From: Rhodovarius crocodyli
Lineage (GTDB): Bacteria > Pseudomonadota > Alphaproteobacteria > Acetobacterales > Acetobacteraceae
Direction: 5' to 3'
DNA length: 34,217 bases
Assembly: GCA_945901085.1 (NCBI GenBank)
Contig: CAMDJV010000038.1
Span: 1 to 34,217, forward strand
Of the stretch, positions 17,054-24,635 are shown piece by piece. The notes under the pieces were generated by a model. The model saw nothing but the letters and a program-made list of their open reading frames with translations, was not told where the DNA came from and did not search any database. Both the position numbers and the translations under genes were made by a program. The stretch's first letter is position 1, and each line of letters begins with the position of its first letter.

Positions 17054-18016
17054 GTGGCGGGCGCGCTGAACGAGGCATTGACCGCGCTGGCCGCCGGTGG
17101 CCCGGGGCCGCGGCTGCCGGTGCATATTGCCGCGCCGGATATTCGGCGCTGGATGGATGGCAATGCGGCGCGCGGCGCCTGGAGTTTTGCCGCCGAGGCG
17201 CCGGGGCCGCATGTCTGCGTCGTAGCCCTCACCCATGGCAATGAGATTGGCGGCGCGGTGGTGCTGGACCGGTGGTTGCGGCATGAATTGCGGCCGGTGG
17301 CGGGGCGGTTATCGCTGATCTTTGCCAATCTCGATGCCTATGCGCGGTTTGATGCGCAGGACCCAACGGCGAGCCGGTTTTTGGAGCAGGATCTCAATCG
17401 GGTTTGGGACCCTGAGATGCTGGATGGCGCGGGGCGCTCGGCGGAATTGCGCCGGGCGCGGGTGCTGCGGCCGCTGCTGGACAGCGCCGATGTGGTGCTG
17501 GACCTGCATTCCATGCTCTGGCCGGCTGATCCGCTGCTGCTGGTGGGGGCTCCTGGCTCCGAGGGGTTGGCGCTGGCGCTGGGCGAGCCTGGGTTGGTGG
17601 TGTCCGACCCCGGGCATGAGGCCGGGCGGCGGCTGATTGATTATGCCGCCGAGGCGGGGCAGCGCGGGGTGTTGCTGGAGGCCGGCAATCACTGGGAGCG
17701 GGAGACTGTCGCGCTGATGGAGCGTGTGGCCCGGCGGATGTTGGGGATTTGCGGTGTGCGGCCGGCGATGGCTGCCCCGATTGGCCCACCGGCGCGCCTG
17801 GCGCGGGTGACAGAGGCGGTGACGGCGCGCGGGGCGGATTTCGCCTTCACCCGGCCGTTTCGCGGCGGCGAGGTGATTGGCCAGGCGGGAAGCTTGATCG
17901 CGATGGATGGCGGAGAGGAAATCCGCACCCCGCATGACAATTGCCTGCTGGTGATGCCCAATTTGCGCGCCGCACCGGGGATGACGGCGGTGCGTTTCGC
18001 CGCCTTTGTGGGATAG
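17054..18016 (+). CDS. Succinylglutamate desuccinylase/aspartoacylase-like zinc hydrolase
   Basis: M14-like zinc amidohydrolase of about 320 residues. The metal site is H61 and E64 in LTHGNEIGG, and H152 in LDLHSML; NRVWD (about 115-119) and EAGNHWE match the AstE/AspA family, whose members remove succinyl or acetyl groups from amino acids such as succinylglutamate, N-acetylaspartate or ectoine precursors. The other genes of the AST pathway are absent, so AstE itself is unlikely and the substrate stays open. The start is taken as GTG 17054, with purine-rich GAGA four and AGGA 12 bases upstream; TTG 17033 would add seven residues. It faces the C26-like gene tail to tail with a 6-bp gap. Confidence 0.83.
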   Translation: MAGALNEALTALAAGGPGPRLPVHIAAPDIRRWMDGNAARGAWSFAAEAPGPHVCVVALTHGNEIGGAVVLDRWLRHELRPVAGRLSLIFANLDAYARFDAQDPTASRFLEQDLNRVWDPEMLDGAGRSAELRRARVLRPLLDSADVVLDLHSMLWPADPLLLVGAPGSEGLALALGEPGLVVSDPGHEAGRRLIDYAAEAGQRGVLLEAGNHWERETVALMERVARRMLGICGVRPAMAAPIGPPARLARVTEAVTARGADFAFTRPFRGGEVIGQAGSLIAMDGGEEIRTPHDNCLLVMPNLRAAPGMTAVRFAAFVG

Positions 18017-18022
18017 TTCCGG

Positions 18023-18808
18023 CTATTCGGCGGCGGCCTGCAGCGGGGCGCGGCGCTTTTCTTCCGCCCAGGCGGTGCAGGCGTGGCGGAAGGCGACGAA
18101 GATGTCATGCGAGAGGCTATCCCGCTCCCAATCATATTCGGGGTGCCATTGCACGCCATGGGCGAAGCTCTTCGCACCTTCGACGCGCACGGCCTCGACC
18201 GTGCCATCCGGTGCCCAGGCTTCGGCCACCAGCCGAGGGGCCAATTGCTGCACGCCCTGGTTGTGCAGTGAATTGACCGGAATCCGGTCCCTATTGCCGG
18301 CCAATTGGGCCAGCAGCGTGCCGGGCAGCAGGGAGACATCATGCGCCTTGGCGGTGCGCGAGAGGGCGATGTGCTGGTCAGAGGGGGTGGAGTGGTCGAT
18401 ACGGTCGGGCAGGTCCTGGATGCGTTGGTCCAGGCTGCCGCCGAGGGCGACGTTGAGCTCCTGCATGCCGCGGCAAATGGCGAGGATGGGCACGCCATGC
18501 TCGATGGCGGCGCGGATGAGCGGCAGGGTGGTTTCGTCGCGCCGCAGATCCTCGGGCGTGCCCTCGGCATGCGGCGGGCCGCCGTAATATTCGGGCCAGA
18601 CATTGGAGCGGCTGCCGGTGAAGATCAGCCCATCGACCCGCGCCAGAATCTCGGCCACGCAATCGGGGCCGAAGCAGGGCAGCAGGATGGGAAGGCCACC
18701 CACGGGGCCGAGCACGACCTTCACGTAACTGTCAGAGGCTGCGTGGTTGGGCGTGTTGAACATGCCGAACCCTTTTACGCAGCAGGAAATGCCGATCAGC
18801 GGCCGCAT
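18023..18808 (-). CDS. Gamma-glutamyl-gamma-aminobutyrate hydrolase-like class I amidotransferase (C26)
   Basis: A 261-residue protein of the peptidase C26/PuuD family, which hydrolyses gamma-glutamyl amides such as gamma-glutamyl-GABA in putrescine breakdown. The triad is visible: nucleophile C112 in LAICRGMQELN, and H222/E224 in GVQWHPE. DGLIFTGSRSNVWPEYYGG and NSLHNQGVQ are family blocks. AGGA is about nine bases before the ATG. No puuA, puuB or puuC genes are nearby, so a different gamma-glutamyl substrate is possible. The ggt gene 3.6 kb away also handles gamma-glutamyl bonds. Confidence 0.87.
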   Translation of the reverse strand: MRPLIGISCCVKGFGMFNTPNHAASDSYVKVVLGPVGGLPILLPCFGPDCVAEILARVDGLIFTGSRSNVWPEYYGGPPHAEGTPEDLRRDETTLPLIRAAIEHGVPILAICRGMQELNVALGGSLDQRIQDLPDRIDHSTPSDQHIALSRTAKAHDVSLLPGTLLAQLAGNRDRIPVNSLHNQGVQQLAPRLVAEAWAPDGTVEAVRVEGAKSFAHGVQWHPEYDWERDSLSHDIFVAFRHACTAWAEEKRRAPLQAAAE

Positions 18809-18968
18809 CGTTGAATCCTGGCAGCAAGAAATTGCAATATCGTGAACATCCCCCCCTCTTGTGGCGCAATCAAGGCCTTAAATTCACGCGGCTGTGGCGT
18901 GGGCAGCGCTGGACAGGTTTTTCGCGGGCCGCCAAACAGGCGCGAGATAACAAATCGGAGAGACTGCC

Positions 18969-19436
18969 TTGGCCCAGCCCGCACACCCCGCCGCCATCAA
19001 TGGCCTCACCCTTGCCCAGGCCGAGGTCATCGCCAATGCGGCTTTGGCCAAGGGCCATGCCATGGGCTTTCTGCCGCTGACCGTCTGCGTGATCGATGCT
19101 GGCGGGCATATGAAGGTGCTCAAGCGCGAGGATGGCTGCTCCATCGCGCGGCAGGATGTGGCGCATGGCAAGGCCTATGGCGCGATGGCGATGGGTTTTG
19201 GCACGCGTGAATTGGCGCGCCGCGCCGCGGGCGCCCCGGGCTTCACCAATGCGCTGAGCGACCTGACGGGTGGGCGCGCCGTGCCGGTGCAGGGCGGCGT
19301 GCTGGTGCGCGATGCGAATAACGTGCTGCTGGGCGCGGTGGGGATCAGTGGTGATACCTCGCCCAATGATGAGGTGTGCTGCATTGCCGGCATTGAGGCG
19401 GCGGGGCTGGCGCCGGATACGGGTGACCCGGCGTAA
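18969..19436 (+). CDS. GlcG/HbpS family heme-binding-like protein
   Basis: A 155-residue GlcG/PduO-C/HbpS-type protein. Typical blocks are LTLAQAEVIANAALAKG, TVCVIDAGGHMKVLKRED, SIARQDVAHGKAYGAMAMG and VQGGVLVRDANNVLLGAVGISGD. Some members (HbpS) bind heme and sense redox stress; GlcG lies in glycolate operons but its role is unclear. The start is TTG 18969 with GGAGAG six bases upstream. No signal peptide is visible. It stands alone between the divergent C26-like gene and argD, followed by a hairpin. Confidence 0.82.
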   Translation: MAQPAHPAAINGLTLAQAEVIANAALAKGHAMGFLPLTVCVIDAGGHMKVLKREDGCSIARQDVAHGKAYGAMAMGFGTRELARRAAGAPGFTNALSDLTGGRAVPVQGGVLVRDANNVLLGAVGISGDTSPNDEVCCIAGIEAAGLAPDTGDPA

Positions 19437-19454
19437 GCGAAAACATCATACCAC

Positions 19455-19481
19455 CCGCGCGTCTTGGGCTTTGACGCGCGG
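19455..19481 (+). terminator. Hairpin between the GlcG-like gene and argD
   Basis: A perfect 9-bp GC-rich stem, CCGCGCGTC (19455-19463) and GACGCGCGG (19473-19481), with a 9-base loop, followed by CAGGTTTTCCCC. It lies 18 bp after the upstream stop. Terminator or argD leader structure are both possible; a terminator fits the position better. Confidence 0.5.
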
Positions 19482-19567
19482 CAGGTTTTCCCCAATAGTG
19501 CGTTGCTTCCGCCTCGATGGAGCAATTCCGCCCCCTCGCGCGGAATGCCCTTGGGAGAAATTCCAGC

Positions 19568-20770
19568 GTGATCCCCGCCCTGATGCCCACCTACAACCGT
19601 GCCGACCTCGCTTTTGAGCGTGGTGAAGGTGCTTGGCTGTGGACGACGGACGGCCGACGATACCTGGATTTCGGCGCCGGCATTGCCACCTCCTCCATTG
19701 GCCATGGCCACCCGCATCTGACCCGGACGATCGCCGAACAGGCGGCCAAGGTCATGCATGTGAGCAACCTTTATCGGGTGCCGCAGGCCGAGCAATTGGC
19801 CGCGCGCCATGTCGCCGCCTCCTTTGCCGATAGCGTCTTCTTCTGCAATTCCGGCGCCGAGGCGAATGAGGGGATGGTCAAGGCCGTCCGCAAATACCAC
19901 GCCGAGAATGGCAGCCCGGACCGTTTTGGCGTGATCTGCTTCGAGGGCGCGTTTCACGGCCGCACCCTGGGCATGCTCTCGGCCACCGGCAATGAGAAAT
20001 ACCTCGCCGGCTTCGGCCCGGCGGTGCAGGGTTTCACCCATGTGCCCTTCGGCAATATGAACGCGGTGCGCGATGCCATCACGCCGGGCATTGGCGGCAT
20101 CATGATCGAGCCGGTGCAGGGCGAGGGCGGCGTGCGCCCGGCCGATCTGCGCTTCCTGCAGGAGCTGCGGGCGGTTTGCGACGAATACGGGCTGCTGCTG
20201 GCGCTCGACGAGGTGCAGACCGGCATGGGCCGTTCCGGAAAACTCTGGGCGCATCAATGGGCCGGCATCGAGCCCGATGTGATGAGCGCGGCCAAGGGCA
20301 TTGGCGGCGGCTTCCCGCTCGGCGCCGTGATGGCGAAGGAAAAGGTGGCCAAGCACCTCAAGCCCGGCACCCATGGCACCACCTATGGCGGCGGGCCGCT
20401 GGCCTGCGCTGCGGGCAATGCGGTGCTGGATGTGATTCTGGCCGATGGGTTCCTCGCCCAGGTGGATGGGATTGCGCGCAAGCTTTGGCACGGGTTTTTG
20501 GCCTTGCAGGCCGCCAATCCTGACATCATCGAGGATGTGCGCGGCGCTGGCCTGTTGCTGGGCCTGAAACTCCGCCCGGAATTCTCCAATGGTGATGCCC
20601 AGACGGCCGCGGTGGCCGAGGGGCTGCTGACGGTGGCGGCTGGCATGAATGTGCTGCGCGTGGCGCCGCCGCTGATTATTGGTGAGGCTGAGGTGGACAC
20701 GGCGCTGGAAATGCTGGAGCGCATGTGCCGCCGGCTGCGTCCCTCACAGGCCCAGGCGGCGGCGAAGTGA
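19568..20770 (+). CDS. argD: Acetylornithine aminotransferase
   Basis: PLP-dependent class III aminotransferase that converts N-acetylglutamate semialdehyde to N-acetylornithine in arginine synthesis; family members also serve diaminopimelate synthesis. The 400 residues show [41 protein letters not shown] and the PLP lysine K243 in [14 protein letters not shown], and [15 protein letters not shown]. The start is GTG 19568 with GGGAGA nine bases upstream; ATG 19583 is a possible internal start. Its TGA overlaps the GTG of argF. Confidence 0.96.
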   Translation: MIPALMPTYNRADLAFERGEGAWLWTTDGRRYLDFGAGIATSSIGHGHPHLTRTIAEQAAKVMHVSNLYRVPQAEQLAARHVAASFADSVFFCNSGAEANEGMVKAVRKYHAENGSPDRFGVICFEGAFHGRTLGMLSATGNEKYLAGFGPAVQGFTHVPFGNMNAVRDAITPGIGGIMIEPVQGEGGVRPADLRFLQELRAVCDEYGLLLALDEVQTGMGRSGKLWAHQWAGIEPDVMSAAKGIGGGFPLGAVMAKEKVAKHLKPGTHGTTYGGGPLACAAGNAVLDVILADGFLAQVDGIARKLWHGFLALQAANPDIIEDVRGAGLLLGLKLRPEFSNGDAQTAAVAEGLLTVAAGMNVLRVAPPLIIGEAEVDTALEMLERMCRRLRPSQAQAAAK

Positions 20771-21708
20771 GTGCGGCGCTAAAGCCGGTGCCACCGCCAG
20801 GGCCACGGCATTTTCTTGAGCTGATGGATATCGACGCGCTGTCGCTGCGCCGGATGCTGGAGTTGGGCAATCGCGCCAAGCGGGGCGAGATCCTGGAAAA
20901 GCCGCTGGCCGGCAAGCATATCGCGATGATCTTCGAAAAACCCTCCACCCGCACGCGGGTGAGTTTCGAGGTGGGTATCCGCCAGTTGGGCGGCGATGTG
21001 GTCACGCTGTCGAGCAAGGATACGCAGCTGGGCCGGGGTGAATCCCCGGCCGATACGGCACGGGTTTTGTCGCGCTATGTCGATGCCATCATCCTGCGCA
21101 CCGACCGGGTGGAGAAGATGCGCGAATTGGCGGAATTCGCCACCGTGCCGGTGATCAATGGCCTGACCGATGTCTCGCATCCCTGCCAGTTGATGGCCGA
21201 TGTGATGACCTTCGAGGAGCATCGCGGCCCGATTGCCGGCCAAGTGGTGGCCTGGACGGGCGATGGCAACAACGTGGCGCAGAGCTTTATTCAGGCGGCG
21301 GCGCGGTTCGATTTCACCCTGCGGGTGGCCACACCGCCGGAGCTGGCACCCAATGCCGAGTTGATTGCCTGGGCGCGCGGCCAGGGCGCGCGCGTCGAGC
21401 TGACCAATGATCCGTTCGAGGCCGTTTCCGGCGCGCGCTGCGTGGTGACGGATACCTGGGTCTCGATGAGCGACGACAAGGCCTCCGCCCGGCAGCGCCA
21501 CAATATGCTGGCGGGTTATCAGTTGAATGCGAAGCTGCTGAAGGCGGCGGCGTCGGACGCCATCGTGATGCATTGCCTGCCGGCGCATCGCGGCGAGGAA
21601 ATCACCGATGAGGTGATGGACGGGCCGCAAAGCGTGGTGTTTGACGAGGCGGAGAACCGGCTGCATGCCCAGAAGGGTGTGTTGTTATGGGCGCTGGGGT
21701 TGGCGTGA
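20767..21708 (+). CDS. argF: Ornithine carbamoyltransferase
   Basis: Joins carbamoyl phosphate and ornithine to citrulline in arginine synthesis. The 313 residues contain the carbamoyl-phosphate site STRTR (60-64), HPCQLMAD, and the ornithine-site block [16 protein letters not shown] near residue 270. The start GTG 20767 shares GTGA with the argD stop, so the genes are translationally coupled. The in-frame start at 20725 lies wholly inside argD and adds a tail not seen in the family. The next gene starts one base after the stop. Confidence 0.97.
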   Translation: MSAALKPVPPPGPRHFLELMDIDALSLRRMLELGNRAKRGEILEKPLAGKHIAMIFEKPSTRTRVSFEVGIRQLGGDVVTLSSKDTQLGRGESPADTARVLSRYVDAIILRTDRVEKMRELAEFATVPVINGLTDVSHPCQLMADVMTFEEHRGPIAGQVVAWTGDGNNVAQSFIQAAARFDFTLRVATPPELAPNAELIAWARGQGARVELTNDPFEAVSGARCVVTDTWVSMSDDKASARQRHNMLAGYQLNAKLLKAAASDAIVMHCLPAHRGEEITDEVMDGPQSVVFDEAENRLHAQKGVLLWALGLA

Positions 21709-21709
21709 G

Positions 21710-22285
21710 ATGTTCACGCTGACAGAGGGCACGGGCAACCAGCGGGCCGCCGTGCGCACCTGGCTCGCCGGGCTGGATGCCGTCAGTCCAGAGACAGCCG
21801 AGCGCATTATCACTGCCTGGGTCACCACCTGGACCTCCAGCCTCTATGCGGCGCTGGAGGATATTCCCTTCTCGGCCAATGCGCCCGGCTATCCGCTGAT
21901 GCGCCACATCAATGAGGTGACCGAGGCTGGCCGGGCGCTGATGCCGCGCGCGGTTCAGGATTGGGGCAGCGCCATCGATCCCGAGATCATGCTGCCCATT
22001 CTCATCCTGCATGATGTGGACAAGCCACTGCTCTCCTCGCGCGACGCGGCGGGCATGGTGCAGAAGACCCCGCTTGCCAAACGCATGCCGCATGGCGTGG
22101 TGGGGGCGATGCTGCTGCGTGACCTCGGCTTTCCCCAGCAGGTGATCGAGACCGTGGCCACCCATGCCACCGATGCGCCCTTCCATGGCGATACGGCGGA
22201 GGCGCATATCCTGCATTACGCTGACCTCTTCGCCGCCGACCATGCCCTGCGCAGCCAGGGGGCGGTGCCGTTCTATCGGCGTTAG
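21710..22285 (+). CDS. HD-domain protein coupled to argF
   Basis: A 191-residue protein with an HD-type metal-dependent phosphohydrolase pattern: a first His in LMRHINEVTEAG, the HD pair in LILHDVDKPLL, further His residues in MPHGVVGAMLL and VATHATDAP, and an Asp in HYADLFAADHAL. HD proteins hydrolyse phosphate esters such as nucleotides, but I cannot name a substrate. The ATG at 21710 follows the argF stop by one base (TGAGATG), so it is translationally coupled and certainly in the arg operon. In many alphaproteobacteria argD-argF is followed by hslO (Hsp33); here this protein takes that place. Its TAG stop lies within a palindromic repeat. Confidence 0.78.
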   Translation: MFTLTEGTGNQRAAVRTWLAGLDAVSPETAERIITAWVTTWTSSLYAALEDIPFSANAPGYPLMRHINEVTEAGRALMPRAVQDWGSAIDPEIMLPILILHDVDKPLLSSRDAAGMVQKTPLAKRMPHGVVGAMLLRDLGFPQQVIETVATHATDAPFHGDTAEAHILHYADLFAADHALRSQGAVPFYRR

Positions 22286-22351
22286 AGCATCATCCGTTCA
22301 AACGGAATCGTTTGAGCGGATAAAAATGCTCGACAAACAAAAAGTTAGAGC
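22281..22351. repeat. Palindromic intergenic element with 8-bp direct repeats
   Basis: The hairpin at 22285-22331 is built of GAGCAT/ATGCTC, ATCCG/CGGAT and TCAAACG/CGTTTGA arms around a GAAT loop. It is bounded by two exact copies of GTTAGAGC (22281-22288 and 22344-22351). The left copy contains the stop codon of the HD gene. Similar AGAGC-headed palindromes ending in AAAAAG-TTAGAGC-like tails recur in alphaproteobacterial intergenic regions (from memory, not searched). Confidence 0.6.
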
Positions 22352-22406
22352 CTGTGCAGTGCGCCAAGGCGAATGGAACAGGCTGCTAGGCGCTGCTGGC
22401 CGGCCG

Positions 22407-22434
22407 CCTCACCCGTCACGTCAGACGGGTGAGG
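22407..22434. terminator. Bidirectional hairpin between the HD gene and ggt
   Basis: A perfect 11-bp stem, CCTCACCCGTC (22407-22417) and GACGGGTGAGG (22424-22434), with a 6-base loop, lies 15 bp before the end of the convergent ggt. There is no T-run on either side, so it may act as an RNA 3' end barrier rather than a classical terminator. Confidence 0.5.
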
Positions 22435-22449
22435 TCTCCTCCGGCAGGG

Positions 22450-24015
22450 TTATGCCGCCACCGCGGCCGACCAGGGCGACATCACATCGGTGATGCCCAC
22501 CATGCCATCGGGGCCGCGCTGGATCAGGTTGGGGCAGGCGAAATTCACCGGCATCACCGCATGGTCAACCTCGGTCACCGGGCCATCGGCGGCGAGGGCG
22601 GCCAGCACCTCAGCACCCAGGCGCAGATCGGCAGTGACCCCATCGGGGCTGCTGACATCGAGCCTGGGGTGATGCGCCGCCGTTTCCGGGTCCATGCCGA
22701 AATCGGCGACATAGCTGAGCAGTTGGAAGACCGAGGCCATGATCCGCCGCCCGCCCGAGGCGCCGGTGGCGATCTCGGGCACGCCGTCGCGCACGGCGAT
22801 GACCGGGCACATATTGCATAGCGGGCGCTTGGAGGGTGCTATGGCGTTCTTCGCCTCGGGCCGGGGGTCGAACCACATGATGCCATTGTTCATCAGCACG
22901 CCTGAGCCTGGCAGCACCACGCGGCTGCCCATGGAGCTGAGCAGGGTCGTGGTCATGGCCACCATCATGCCATCCTTATCGGCGACGGTGAGATGGGTGG
23001 TGCAGCTTTCGGCCGAGGCGGGCTCGGCATCGCCCAGCCCGGCCAGACGGTCGGCATAGGCGGCGCGCATGGCGCGGGCGAGGGCGGCGTACCACACGGC
23101 GTCGGGCACCGCGCCATAGGGCACATCGGCCATTTGGCGCAGCACTTCCATCAGGGTGGGTGCGGCGGTGAGGCCATTGGCCAGCATCAGGGTGCGGCCG
23201 CGCCACTCGGCCTGCAGCGCGGGCAGCACGCGGGCCTGGCAATTGGCCAGATCGGCCTCGGTGAGGAAGCCGCCCATGGCCTGGGTATCGGCCACGATGC
23301 TGCGGGCGATGTCGCCGGCATAGAAATCACGCAGGCCGGCATGCTGCAGCCGCTCCAGCGTATCGGGCAGATTGCCCTGGCGGAAAAAGCCCGGGCTGCC
23401 CTGATAGGGCGCCACCGGCGGCAGGCCATTGGGCAAATAGATGCGCGCGGATTCGGGATATTGCCGCAGGATGGCAGCACTATTGGCCACTTTCAGCGTG
23501 GTGAACCAATCCTGCGGCAGGCCGCGCTTGGCATAGGCCACGGCCGGGGCCAGCACATCCTTGATCGGCAGCTTGCCGTAGCGCTCATGCAGCAGCGCAT
23601 AGCCGGCGACGGCCGAGGGGATGCAAAAACTCTTCGGGCCATGGACGTTCACATCATCCACCACCTCGGGCCAGGCGAAGAGGTCGGAGGCGATCTTGCC
23701 CGTCATCGGATAGGCGGCGGGGTCCAGGCGGCTGGGTGAGACGGGGCCGAAATCGAAGGTTTCCGCCGGGCCACCCGGGCGCATGACCTGGGCGAAGCCA
23801 ATGCCGCCCAGGCCGCAATTCCACGGCTCCATGGCAGCGAGGGTGAAGGCGGTGGCCACGGCGGCATCGGCGGCGGTGCCGCCCATGCGCAGCATTTCGG
23901 CGCCCGCCTGCGCACCCGCAGCGGCCTGGCTGGCGACAATGCCGCCCGTGCCGCGCGCTGCGGGCTTTTGGATGTTCCAATGCTGGGTGGTGTGGTGCGG
24001 GGGTGTGAAGGGCAT
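22450..24015 (-). CDS. ggt: Gamma-glutamyltransferase family protein
   Basis: N-terminal nucleophile hydrolase that transfers or hydrolyses gamma-glutamyl groups of glutathione and related compounds. The 521 residues include GGIVASQAAAGAQAGAEMLRMGGTAADAAVA near the start and the autoprocessing site at T339 (CTTHLTV), which would give a large subunit of 338 and a small one of 183 residues. The usual small-subunit blocks follow (LLSSMGSRV, NNGIMWFDP, GASGGRRIM). No signal peptide is seen, unlike periplasmic E. coli Ggt, suggesting a cytoplasmic enzyme; divergent paralogues also include cephalosporin acylase-like and capsule-modifying enzymes. AGGAG lies seven bases before the ATG. Divergent from the TerB-like gene. 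Confidence 0.9.
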   Translation of the reverse strand: MPFTPPHHTTQHWNIQKPAARGTGGIVASQAAAGAQAGAEMLRMGGTAADAAVATAFTLAAMEPWNCGLGGIGFAQVMRPGGPAETFDFGPVSPSRLDPAAYPMTGKIASDLFAWPEVVDDVNVHGPKSFCIPSAVAGYALLHERYGKLPIKDVLAPAVAYAKRGLPQDWFTTLKVANSAAILRQYPESARIYLPNGLPPVAPYQGSPGFFRQGNLPDTLERLQHAGLRDFYAGDIARSIVADTQAMGGFLTEADLANCQARVLPALQAEWRGRTLMLANGLTAAPTLMEVLRQMADVPYGAVPDAVWYAALARAMRAAYADRLAGLGDAEPASAESCTTHLTVADKDGMMVAMTTTLLSSMGSRVVLPGSGVLMNNGIMWFDPRPEAKNAIAPSKRPLCNMCPVIAVRDGVPEIATGASGGRRIMASVFQLLSYVADFGMDPETAAHHPRLDVSSPDGVTADLRLGAEVLAALAADGPVTEVDHAVMPVNFACPNLIQRGPDGMVGITDVMSPWSAAVAA

Positions 24016-24080
24016 GAATGTTCTCCTGCCCCATCGTCACGCGCCCTGGGCCGGGCCGCAAGATGTGGCGGGCGAGAGGG

Positions 24081-24126
24081 GGCTTGGAACGCGCCAAGCC
24101 CTCAGCTAGATGGACGTAAAATTACG
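24081..24126. promoter_or_regulatory. Inverted repeats between ggt and the TerB-like gene
   Basis: Two inverted repeats lie in the 129-bp divergent gap: GGCTTGG (24081-24087) with CCAAGCC (24094-24100), six bases apart, and CGTAA-AA-TTACG (24115-24126), which ends 18 bp before the TerB-like ATG. They could be operators or RNA hairpins; no regulator is identified. Confidence 0.3.
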
Positions 24127-24144
24127 CATCAGAAAGGAAATCAT

Positions 24145-24564
24145 ATGTTTGGCATGTTCAAGTCGCAGGCGGCGCTCGACCTCACCCCGCGCAACGCCCT
24201 TGTTGTCTCGCTGATCTACTGCATGGGCGCAGATGGTGAGATGGACCCGGAGGAAATCGCCCATCTGGTCTCCGTGCTCGGCCCGCGGGCGACGCGCGAG
24301 AACCTTGATGCCTGCATGAAATACACCCGCGCCAACAAGCCCGACGTATTCCTCGCGGCCGTCTCACCCAAGCTGAACGAGGCGCAAAAACTCTGCATCC
24401 TGCTGAACATGGTGGACAGTGCCATGGCTGATGGCGAGGCGGAGGCCGAGGAGCAGGCGCTCTTCACCCGTTTCCTGTCCGCTTTCGGCATGAGCGAGGA
24501 GGCGATGGGGCCGCATTTTCAGACGCTGGTGGCCAAGAACGACCGCGCCGTGCTGGATCGCTAA
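24145..24564 (+). CDS. TerB-like domain protein
   Basis: A 139-residue soluble, helical protein with a TerB/DjlA-type layout: ALVVSLIYCMGADGEMDPEEIAHLVSVLG and, in the second half, MVDSAMADGEAEAEEQALFTRFLSAFGM. The two acidic DGE-x-x-x-E helices are typical of this fold, named for a tellurite-resistance protein but found widely with unknown functions. The ATG has AAAGGAAA seven or so bases upstream, a strong site. There is no ter operon here, so tellurite resistance should not be assumed. Malate synthase follows 71 bp later. Confidence 0.75.
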   Translation: MFGMFKSQAALDLTPRNALVVSLIYCMGADGEMDPEEIAHLVSVLGPRATRENLDACMKYTRANKPDVFLAAVSPKLNEAQKLCILLNMVDSAMADGEAEAEEQALFTRFLSAFGMSEEAMGPHFQTLVAKNDRAVLDR

Positions 24565-24635
24565 GCTTAACCCCCCTTCCGCCCCGGCATTTTCCGCATT
24601 AAGCGGCAGAAAGTCATAAAGCCTGGGGTGTTGGA

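Noticed and set aside
24145-24564. Tellurite-resistance function for the TerB-like gene
   Set aside because: No other ter genes are near; the fold alone does not show the function.
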